From contig JBFILX010000034.1 in assembly GCA_041612035.1 (NCBI GenBank), positions 1 to 15,622 on the forward strand: DNA of 15,622 nt, in the 5' to 3' direction. Under the pieces are notes generated by a model. The model was given only the letters and a program-made list of their open reading frames with translations, was not told where the DNA came from and did no database searches. Origin of the DNA: SZUA-320 sp041612035. Its GTDB lineage: Bacteria > Gemmatimonadota > Gemmatimonadetes > Gemmatimonadales > GWC2-71-9. Positions within the stretch are counted from its first letter, which is position 1, and every line of letters begins with the position of its first letter. Shown in pieces: positions 1 through 6,144 of the stretch. The translations under genes and the position numbers were made by a program.

Positions 1-1118
1 CCCGAGACCGTACCGCTGGCCAGCAGGTCGCCCGGGCGCAGGTTGCATCCGTTGCTGGCGTGGTGGGCCACCAGCTGGGCGGGGGTCCAGTACATGTCGC
101 GGAATGCGGCCCGGCTGAGTCGCACCGGACCCTGCCCGGCTGCGCGCATCGCCGCGCTCTCGAGCCATACCTCGAGCATGAGGTCGACCGCGCCCTCCGC
201 CTGGTCCGCCGGGTCCTGCAGGTAGGGAAGCGGCTCGGGGTCACCGGCCGATCGCGCCGCCGCCGGGACCCGGAAGGGGGCGAGCGCCGCCGCGGTCACG
301 ATCCAGGGCGCGACCGTGGTGGCGAAGCTCTTCGACAGGAACGGCCCCAGCGGCTGGTACTCCCATTTCTGGATGTCCCGCGCCGACCAGTCGTTCACCA
401 GGCAGTAGCCGAAGATCTGCCGGGCCGCCCGGGCGATGGGGACCGGCGAGCCGAGCGGGTTCCCCGCCCCGATCACCAGGCCGACCTCGCACTCGTAGTC
501 GAGCAGCCGGCTCGGGCCGAACCCCGGCCGTTCCTGCTGGTCATCCTTGAGCTGGCCCTGCGGCCGCACCACCGGGGTGCCGCTCACCACGCAGGAGGAC
601 GCGCGCCCGTGATAGCCGATGGGAACGTGCTTGTAGTTGGGGAGCAGGGGCTGATCGGGCCGGAACATGCTCCCCACGTTGGTGGCGTGGTGGATCGAGG
701 CGTAGAAGTCGGTGAAGTCTCCGACGTGGCAAGGCAGCACCATCTGCACGCCGGCCGCGTCGGGCACCATGTCCGGGTCGGGCCGGGTCGGGGCGTCGGC
801 CCGCAGCAGGTCGCTCGCCGCCCGCCGGACCGGCGGCCAGGCCTCATGACCGAGGGCCAGCAGCGGGTTGAGCACGGGCGCCAGCAGGGCATCCCGGATC
901 GCCGGGGCCAGGCCCGCCATGAGGCCCGAGGCCACCGCGGCGTGGAGGTCGAGCACCCGGTCGCCGATGGCGACCCCGAGCCGGCTGGTCTCCTCGCCCG
1001 GTCGCCGGAAGGCACCGAACGGGAGGTTCTGGATCGGGAAGTCGGCCCCGGTCCGGTTGGCCGACTCGACCCAGGAGCGGAGGATCGGATCCAGCGTCGG
1101 ATCGACCGTGTGGCTCAT
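1..1118 (-). CDS. fahA: Fumarylacetoacetase, C-terminus cut by window edge
   Basis: It hydrolyses 4-fumarylacetoacetate to fumarate and acetoacetate, the last step of tyrosine/homogentisate degradation, in the cytoplasm. 372 codons are visible from ATG 1118; roughly 50 C-terminal residues lie beyond the left edge, judging from the usual family length. The N-terminal FAH domain (about 1-125) is followed by the catalytic FAH domain. Family active-site positions can be read: D137 and E209, E211, D243 as metal ligands, H144 in HHATNVG as the catalytic His, K263 in FLSKSF, plus the YHGRASS and ASGTVSG blocks. The ATG overlaps the TGA of the upstream gene (ATGA), so it is translationally coupled as the last visible gene of the minus-strand cluster. 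No homogentisate dioxygenase or maleylacetoacetate isomerase is in the window. The identity is near certain; the gene could also be called hmgB. Confidence 0.95.
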   Translation of the reverse strand, partial: MSHTVDPTLDPILRSWVESANRTGADFPIQNLPFGAFRRPGEETSRLGVAIGDRVLDLHAAVASGLMAGLAPAIRDALLAPVLNPLLALGHEAWPPVRRAASDLLRADAPTRPDPDMVPDAAGVQMVLPCHVGDFTDFYASIHHATNVGSMFRPDQPLLPNYKHVPIGYHGRASSCVVSGTPVVRPQGQLKDDQQERPGFGPSRLLDYECEVGLVIGAGNPLGSPVPIARAARQIFGYCLVNDWSARDIQKWEYQPLGPFLSKSFATTVAPWIVTAAALAPFRVPAAARSAGDPEPLPYLQDPADQAEGAVDLMLEVWLESAAMRAAGQGPVRLSRAAFRDMYWTPAQLVAHHASNGCNLRPGDLLASGTVS

Positions 1119-1986
1119 GCCGTCGCCAGCTCCCGCAGCTCGTCCACCGGCTCCCGGAAGGAGCAGGAGCCGAACCCCCTGAGTCCCCGTCGCCTGAGTT
1201 CCTGCATCGCCTCCGGTCGCAGGGCGTGGCCGCGCCAGGCCACGCGCCTGGGGCCGACCTCGAACGCGGTGGGGTCCTCCTCGACCAGCACCGCCCGCGG
1301 GTCGTCCCACCGGGCGGCGAGCGCCGCGGCGGTGAGGAAGACGTTCAGGTACCCGTACATGAGCGCCCGCGGGGCACCGGGCGCATAGCTCACCGGGTAC
1401 CAGCCGCGCACCGGATGGTGTAGCCCCGCCGTGCACTTGAAGGGCAGCCCGGCCGCGACCGCGTGGACAGGCCGCGCAGCAGATCGTCGGGATCCGGGAA
1501 CAGCTCCGCCGTGAGTCCGCCGGTCCGGAACTTCACGCCCGCCCCGGCTCGGTGCAGCGTCGCGATGGCCTCCGAGGGATCGGGGGCGAGCGGCACTTCG
1601 ACGAACCGCTCCCAGCGGTCGGGGAGCCGCGCGAGGAGCCGGGGGATCTCGCCCGGCCCGCCGGCCCGGACCTCGATCGCCTCGATGCGGACGCGGGACG
1701 CCAGCTCCGGGGCCGCGAACCCGTCGAGCGGGGCGAGGTCGGCCTCGAGGTCCCCCGAGCCCACGACGCTCAGGGGCCAGGGAGCGCCGTCGGGATCGGA
1801 CGGAAGCGCCGCGGCCAGCTCCTCGAGGCGTGACGCGGTCACGACGAAGCGGCCCAGCGCCCAGGCGTCCGGTCCGCGACGATGCTCCGCATAGCGCTCG
1901 ACCGCGTCCGGCATCGGTCGCGCGGCCGGCGGGAACAGGCCGGCATAGTCGATGGCGTGCCCCAGCAGCACGCGGCGAAGATCCAT
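1115..1986 (-). pseudogene. Conserved protein of unknown function, split by a -1 frameshift
   Basis: The 5' part (ATG 1986 to about 1470, some 172 residues, starting MDLRRVLLGHAIDYAGLF) and the 3' part (from about 1468 to TGA 1115, 117 residues, containing GLPFKCTAGLHHPVRG) are in different frames and only together make one protein of about 290 residues. One extra base near 1466-1476 would restore continuous reading. The 5' part carries GVKFRTGG and the 3' part a Lys/His-rich TAGLHHP motif, which suggest an enzyme, perhaps with a TIM-barrel fold, but I do not recognise a characterised family. It starts 38 bp after the dehydrogenase-like gene with no clear ribosome binding site, and its stop overlaps the fumarylacetoacetase start by 4 bases. 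The intact coupling to its neighbour and the clean reading on both sides make a sequencing or assembly error as likely as a true mutation. Confidence 0.7.
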
Positions 1987-2024
1987 GGACCGGTAAGATA
2001 AGGGCCGTCGGCCGGGCCACCGCC

Positions 2025-2996
2025 CTACTCCTCGGGCTCGTCCTCCCGCACCGGGTTGGCCGCCTTGAGCCACCGGATCCGGCTGATGAGGTCGTCGCGC
2101 CAGAGCCGCTGCTCCTCGGGCGACACCCCGCCGCTCATGGCGGCGGCGGCGCGGGCGAGCCGCGCGGCCAGTTCCGGGGTCAGCGCCGGCGGGGGGCCTC
2201 CGTCGGCCCATCGGGCCCGCAGCCACTCGGCCCCGTCGAGCCACTCCCCCAGCCCGCCGTCGGCGTCGGCCTGGGCCTGGCCCCAGGGCCCCAGCAGGGC
2301 CCACCGCAGGCCGAGCCCGTCGTACACCAGAGCCTCGACCGTGGTCAGGTCCGCCACCTCCTGTTCGACCAGCCGGGCCGCCTCCGCCAGCAGCGCGGCT
2401 TCCAGCCGGTCGGCGGCGAGCCCCGGGACGAAGCGCTTCAGAACGACCGGGTGCTGGCCGACCCGGGAGAGGAACCGGACGGTGCGGCGTACCACGGCGG
2501 GGTCGGTTTCGGGCCCCGGACAGACCTCCACGGCCGGCACGGTGTGGGGCAGCCGGAGCGCGTGGGCGAGCAGCGCACGACGCCGGCCGGGGAGGTCGGC
2601 GGTGATGGCCGCGATGTCGAACCGGGCGGTGCTGCTCGCCAGGATGGTGCGCTCGGGACAGTGCCGGTCCAGCCGGGCGAAGAGGTCCTGCTTGGGACGC
2701 AGCTCGTCGGGGGCGCACTCCTGGACGTAGGAGACGTCCGCCACCGTCTCCTCGAGCGTCGCGCACCGGGTGACCAGCTCCCGCTGGCTCCGCGCGGCCG
2801 CCTTCCGGAGCCCCTGCCGCTTGCGGGCCACCTTGAGGTCGGCCTTCAGCCAGGCCCGGGCCTCGTCCATCGCGGCCGGGTCCGGATCCCAGATCCGGGT
2901 CTCGTAGCCGGCCCGGGTGAAGACCCGCACCCAGGACCGCCCCACCGTGCCGGTCCCGACCACCGCAATGGTGTGGCGCCGGGTCGGGGGAACCAT
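2025..2996 (-). CDS. 3-hydroxyacyl-CoA dehydrogenase family protein (lambda-crystallin / carnitine dehydrogenase-like)
   Basis: This is a 323-residue NAD-dependent 2-domain dehydrogenase. The N-terminal Rossmann domain has GTGTVG at residues 14-19. The family catalytic dyad is visible as H145 (LLAH) and E157 (VPAVEV), and the C-terminal domain carries VPGLAADRL followed by GLGLRWALLGP. That C-terminal block resembles L-gulonate 3-dehydrogenase (lambda-crystallin) and carnitine 3-dehydrogenase rather than fatty-acid beta-oxidation enzymes. The usual HPxNP segment after the catalytic His is replaced by HALRLPH, so the substrate cannot be assigned. The ATG follows the RidA stop by 3 bp, so the two are co-translated. 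Neighbouring amine-oxidising and methyl-transferring enzymes would fit a hydroxylated or methylated amino-acid-type substrate, but this is inference. The family call is firm; the reaction is open. Confidence 0.82.
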   Translation of the reverse strand: MVPPTRRHTIAVVGTGTVGRSWVRVFTRAGYETRIWDPDPAAMDEARAWLKADLKVARKRQGLRKAAARSQRELVTRCATLEETVADVSYVQECAPDELRPKQDLFARLDRHCPERTILASSTARFDIAAITADLPGRRRALLAHALRLPHTVPAVEVCPGPETDPAVVRRTVRFLSRVGQHPVVLKRFVPGLAADRLEAALLAEAARLVEQEVADLTTVEALVYDGLGLRWALLGPWGQAQADADGGLGEWLDGAEWLRARWADGGPPPALTPELAARLARAAAAMSGGVSPEEQRLWRDDLISRIRWLKAANPVREDEPEE

Positions 2997-2999
2997 CGG

Positions 3000-3410
3000 C
3001 TAGCCCGCCGGGTCGGGCGGGACGATCGCGTCGGCCTCGATCTCCACCAGCATCTCGGGCGCGATCAGCCGGCTGACCTCGACCATCGCGGTCGCCGGGC
3101 GGATGGCACCGAAGACCTCGCCGTGCGCGGTGGCCACCGCCTCCCACCGGGTGATGTCGGTGACGTAGATCCTGGTGCGCACCACGTGCTCGAAGCCGGC
3201 GCCCACCTTGGCCAGGGCGGCCCGCAGGTTGGCCAGGGTCTGCACCGTCTGCGCCCCCGGGTCGCCGGGGGCCACCACCCGGCCGTCGGCGTCGGTGGCC
3301 GTGGTGCCCGACACGAAGACGAAGGGCCCGACCCGCACCACGCGGGAATACCCCGCGATCGGCTCCCAGGGGGTGCCGCTGCCCGCCTGGCGCCGCGCCC
3401 AGCCGGTCAT
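3000..3410 (-). CDS. RidA/YjgF/UK114 family protein lacking the archetypal arginine
   Basis: This is a 136-residue single-domain protein, the usual Rid length. The family signatures VSGTTATDADG (about 34-44), QTLANLRAALAKVGAGFEHVV (about 57-77, enclosing the long helix) and VEIEADAIV (about 122-130) are present. Archetypal RidA proteins deaminate reactive 2-aminoacrylate and related enamines and need an Arg in PARSCVEV; here the aligned segment is PATAMVEV, so that Arg is T107. It therefore belongs with the Rid subfamilies that lack this residue and whose functions are mostly unknown, often found in catabolic operons. It lies 40 bp after the flavoenzyme stop and 3 bp before the dehydrogenase-like gene. 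A weak GGTGG sits just upstream of the ATG; a much stronger Shine-Dalgarno lies further up, before a 15-codon mini-ORF. Confidence 0.9.
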   Translation of the reverse strand: MTGWARRQAGSGTPWEPIAGYSRVVRVGPFVFVSGTTATDADGRVVAPGDPGAQTVQTLANLRAALAKVGAGFEHVVRTRIYVTDITRWEAVATAHGEVFGAIRPATAMVEVSRLIAPEMLVEIEADAIVPPDPAG

Positions 3411-3454
3411 GCCGCCACCCCGGCCGCCCCCCGGGCCTCGCGGGATCTGATCAT
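3407..3454 (-). CDS. Possible 15-residue coupling peptide between flavoenzyme and RidA genes
   Basis: A 15-codon frame (MIRSREARGAAGVAA) starts at ATG 3454, four bases after a perfect AAGGAGG (3459-3465) located inside the end of the flavoenzyme gene. Its ATG overlaps the flavoenzyme TGA, and its own TGA overlaps the RidA ATG, both as ATGA. It thus bridges the 40-bp gap and could hand ribosomes from one gene to the next. The peptide itself has no recognisable feature. It may equally be chance, with the AAGGAGG serving as the only strong initiation signal near RidA. Confidence 0.25.
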   Translation of the reverse strand: MIRSREARGAAGVAA

Positions 3455-4590
3455 CCTGCCTCCTTGGGGAACCGGTTGAGCCGGAACATCGACAGGTCGT
3501 GGCGCGGCGCCCGATCGGTCACCAGGTCCGCGAGGATCTCCCCGACGACGGGCGCGAACTTGAAGCCGTGCCCCGAGCAGGGGCTCGCGAGCACCACGCC
3601 GAGCGCCTCGGGGTGCCGGTCGATGATGAAGTGCTCGTCGGGGGTGTTGGTGTACAGGCACACCCGCGCGTCCGAGATGATCCGCCCCAGGTCGGGGAGC
3701 GCACCGCCCGCGAAGGCCAGGAGCTCCCGCGCCTCGTCCTGCCCCACCTGGCGATTCACCCGGTCCGGGGTGGTCGACTCCCCGCCGTGGTGGCGGGCCA
3801 GCTTCACCCCCGAGCCCAGGTCGGGGAAGCCATAGTACATCGGGCCGTCCCGGGTCTCCCAGAGCCAGACCGGGCAGCGGTCGGGGGTGAGCGGGGCGGT
3901 ACCCCGCCGCGGCTCGAGCCAGAACATGACCTGGCGGGCCACCGTGAGCGGCAGCCGGACGCCGGGCAGGTCGCCCATCATCCACGCGCCCGCCGAGAGG
4001 ATGAGCCGGTCGGCGTGGTATTCGTCGTTGATGGTGCGGATGGTCACCCGGCCTCCCGCCGCGCTCCATCCCAGGACGGGTTCGTCGAGCCGCAGGCTGA
4101 CCCCGTGGCGCTGGGCCTCGCCGAGCATCGCCGAGATGCAGTCCTCCGGCATCAGGACCCCGGCCCGCGGCTCCACCACGCCCACCAGGCCGTCCTCCGG
4201 CTTGAGCGCGTACCGGGCACGGACCTCCGCGGCCGACAGGACCTCGTGGGACACGTCGTGCGCCCCGGCGCTCGCAAGCGCCCCCCGCACGAGGGCGCCG
4301 GTCTCCGGTCCGATCACCAGGCCGCCGGTGGGCCGCAGCAGCGGCCGCACGCTCCGCTGCTCCAGCTCCCGCCAGAGTTCGTAGGCCCGCCGCACCAGCG
4401 GCACGTAGAACGGCGCCTCCCAGTAGGCCTCGCGGATGATCCGGCTGCGGCCGGTGGAGCTGCCCATGGCATGCGGGGGCCGGAAGCGGTCGAACCCGAC
4501 CACCCGACGGCCCCGGGCGGCCACCTGCCATGCCGCCGCGGCGCCCATGGCACCGAGGCCCACGATGGCCACGTCGAACCGGGGTTTCAT
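3451..4590 (-). CDS. solA: Monomeric sarcosine oxidase / N-methyltryptophan oxidase family flavoenzyme
   Basis: This is a 379-residue FAD-dependent amine oxidase of the MSOX/MTOX family, which oxidatively demethylates N-methyl amino acids to the amino acid, formaldehyde and hydrogen peroxide. The Rossmann FAD motif GLGAMG is at 11-16, followed by the conserved GSSTGRSRIIREAY block (43-56). C311 in the CLYTNTPDEHF segment matches the Cys that binds FAD covalently. K263 and H267 in VKLARHH match MSOX Lys265 (oxygen activation) and His269, and SGHGFKF (339-345) is the conserved C-terminal flavin loop. There is no signal peptide. The ATG overlaps the stop of the homocysteine methyltransferase gene by 4 bases. 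The substrate is not decided: sarcosine, N-methyltryptophan, pipecolate and others occur in this family, so the symbol is a family label only. Confidence 0.9.
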   Translation of the reverse strand: MKPRFDVAIVGLGAMGAAAAWQVAARGRRVVGFDRFRPPHAMGSSTGRSRIIREAYWEAPFYVPLVRRAYELWRELEQRSVRPLLRPTGGLVIGPETGALVRGALASAGAHDVSHEVLSAAEVRARYALKPEDGLVGVVEPRAGVLMPEDCISAMLGEAQRHGVSLRLDEPVLGWSAAGGRVTIRTINDEYHADRLILSAGAWMMGDLPGVRLPLTVARQVMFWLEPRRGTAPLTPDRCPVWLWETRDGPMYYGFPDLGSGVKLARHHGGESTTPDRVNRQVGQDEARELLAFAGGALPDLGRIISDARVCLYTNTPDEHFIIDRHPEALGVVLASPCSGHGFKFAPVVGEILADLVTDRAPRHDLSMFRLNRFPKEAG

Positions 4591-5549
4591 GATCGTCGCG
4601 CCGGGGCGGCCAGCGCCCGGCGGAGCGCGGCGATGGTCGCCGGGGTGGTCCGGCAGCACCCGCCGATCAGGCGGGCGCCCAGGTCGTACCAGGTGACGGG
4701 GTCGAGACGGTCCTGCGGATCGCCGACCCAGGCACGACGCCCGGGGTGCCACCGCTCGCCGCTGTTGGGGTAGCAGACCAGGGGCAGGTCGGTGGCCTCG
4801 CGGCACGCGCGCAGGGCGTCCGCCACCAGGTCGGGCGGCACGCAGTTGATCCCGACGGCGAGCACCAGCGGATGCCGGGCCACGACGCGCACCGCCTCCC
4901 TGAGCGACTCGCCCCCGGCCAGGGTCCGGGCGTCCCGGCAGGAGAAGCTCACCCAGGCCGGCACCGTCCCCGCCCGGGCGAGCAGGTCGAGCACGAGGTC
5001 CACCTCGCCCAGGACGGGCATCGTCTCCAGGGCGAACAGGTCGACCCCCGCCTCCGACAGCGCTTCGATCCGGGGACGATGGAACTCGGTGAGGCGGGCG
5101 GGAGAGATATCGTACCCGCCCCGGTACTCCGACCCGTCCGCCAGCGCGGCCCCCCGTGGCCCGAGGGAGCCCGCCACCAGCGGGACGGGCCCGCCCGTCC
5201 GGTCGCCGGCCGAACGGGCCAGCCGGACGCTCGACCGCATGGCCGCGAGCGCCGCCTCCCGGTCGAGGCCGCGGGTCGCGAACCCTTCCACGCTCGCCTG
5301 GTAGGAGGCGGTCGTGACGACGTCGGCCCCGGCCCGCACGTAGTCGGCGTGCACCTCGGCGATCAGCGCCGGCCGGTCCAGCAGGACGCCCGCCGACCAG
5401 AGGGCATCGTCCAGCCGCGCACCGCGCCGCTCCAGTTCGGTGGCCAGTCCTCCGTCCAGCACGACCACCCCGTGTCCCCGCAGGACGGGGGCGAGTGGGT
5501 CAGGGCTGGAGGTCCGGTTGCGCATGCGCGGTCCGAGGTCGGGAATCAT
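4587..5549 (-). CDS. mmuM: Homocysteine S-methyltransferase (MmuM type)
   Basis: This is a zinc-dependent enzyme that transfers a methyl group to homocysteine to make methionine, typically from S-methylmethionine or S-adenosylmethionine. It has 320 residues, close to E. coli MmuM. The N-terminal LDGGLATELERRG block, the zinc ligands C236 in GINC and C298/C299 in GGCC, and YPNSGE near 260-265 are diagnostic. It is the first gene of the minus-strand catabolic cluster, and its stop overlaps the next start. ATG 5549 is the longest start; ATG 5525 (MRNRTSS) is equally good by homology length, and would be the real start if TATGAT at 5545-5550 is the -10 box. In this cluster it may salvage methyl groups or make methionine from a methylated substrate, but that is inference. 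Confidence 0.9.
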   Translation of the reverse strand: MIPDLGPRMRNRTSSPDPLAPVLRGHGVVVLDGGLATELERRGARLDDALWSAGVLLDRPALIAEVHADYVRAGADVVTTASYQASVEGFATRGLDREAALAAMRSSVRLARSAGDRTGGPVPLVAGSLGPRGAALADGSEYRGGYDISPARLTEFHRPRIEALSEAGVDLFALETMPVLGEVDLVLDLLARAGTVPAWVSFSCRDARTLAGGESLREAVRVVARHPLVLAVGINCVPPDLVADALRACREATDLPLVCYPNSGERWHPGRRAWVGDPQDRLDPVTWYDLGARLIGGCCRTTPATIAALRRALAAPARRS

Positions 5550-5550
5550 A
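5545..5550 (-). promoter_or_regulatory. Candidate -10 box before the methyltransferase cluster
   Basis: TATGAT on the minus strand is one of the few AT-rich hexamers in the 52-bp gap between the NTF2-like gene and mmuM. It overlaps the upstream ATG candidate, so if used it would place transcription start near 5538 and translation at ATG 5525. No convincing -35 hexamer lies 16-18 bp upstream, and run-through from the sigma-factor transcript is an alternative. Confidence 0.25.
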
Positions 5551-5601
5551 CACTACCAGCGGGCGTGCTCCCCGGCAAACCCGCCGCCCCGGCCCGGCAG
5601 G

Positions 5602-6144
5602 TTACGGTCGAAGCATCCGCGCGGGAATCGGGGTGTCCGGGGTCTCCCCCTGCCAGAAGATGGTGACCACCCACCATCGGGTCCCGTCGTGGAAGAGCTG
5701 GAAGCTGTTCACGCCCCGCGCGAACGGCTCGGGATCGGCGAGGGCGCGGCGCGAGTCGTAGGCGCTCATGAGGTGGGCGATCCCGCCGTAGCGCTCCTCG
5801 ACCCGGCCCAGCTCCCGTTCGAAGAACCCGTTCTCCTCGAGCCGCGGCCCGACCTGGGTGATGTACTCCTCGAGGGTGAGCACGCGGTGGCCCCGGGTGC
5901 CGTCGGGCCGGCCGCCGCTGGGGATCAGCCGGGCCCCGGGCACGAAGAGCGACCGCATTCGGTCCCAGTCCCGCGGCTGGCCGGCCGGACCCGAGATGAC
6001 GTCGTAGACCGCCGCGATGAGGGCGTCGATCGTGGCCACGTCGTCGGGACGGGCCGGCGGCGGGGGCGCCTGGGCGTCGACGCGGACGGGCGCCAGCGCC
6101 AGGAGGGCCACCAGCGCGAGGATCGGGCGTCGCCCCCGGCTCAT
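5602..6144 (-). CDS. Secreted NTF2/SnoaL-like fold protein
   Basis: This is a 180-residue protein with an N-terminal signal peptide (basic MSRGRRP, hydrophobic core to about 21, likely cleavage after VDA-Q near 24-25). The mature part reads like an NTF2/SnoaL-like cone-shaped fold: an N-terminal helix (DDVATIDALIAAVYDVI), DWDRMRSLFVPGARL, LTLEEYI, and the ending VNSFQLFHDGTRWWVVTIFWQ. Such secreted domains are usually non-catalytic binding or lyase-like proteins; no active site can be assigned. The ATG overlaps the metalloprotease stop by 4 bases, so the two are translated together and probably act in the same extracytoplasmic compartment. No terminator is visible after it. Confidence 0.75.
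   Translation of the reverse strand: MSRGRRPILALVALLALAPVRVDAQAPPPPARPDDVATIDALIAAVYDVISGPAGQPRDWDRMRSLFVPGARLIPSGGRPDGTRGHRVLTLEEYITQVGPRLEENGFFERELGRVEERYGGIAHLMSAYDSRRALADPEPFARGVNSFQLFHDGTRWWVVTIFWQGETPDTPIPARMLRP

Noticed and set aside
60..1388. Open frame of 442 codons on the plus strand over fumarylacetoacetase
   Set aside because: Fumarylacetoacetase on the minus strand is supported by all active-site residues; this frame has none and has shadow-type composition.
1466..1476. Programmed ribosomal frameshifting in the split conserved gene
   Set aside because: No slippery heptamer, internal Shine-Dalgarno or stable downstream hairpin is evident at the junction.
1830..3479. Long open frame of 549 codons on the plus strand
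   Set aside because: It is antisense to the dehydrogenase-like and RidA genes, with biased Gly/Arg/Pro/His composition and no recognisable domain; a GC-rich shadow frame.
5550..5601. Rho-independent terminator after the NTF2-like gene
   Set aside because: No GC hairpin followed by a T-run can be found on the minus strand in this gap.
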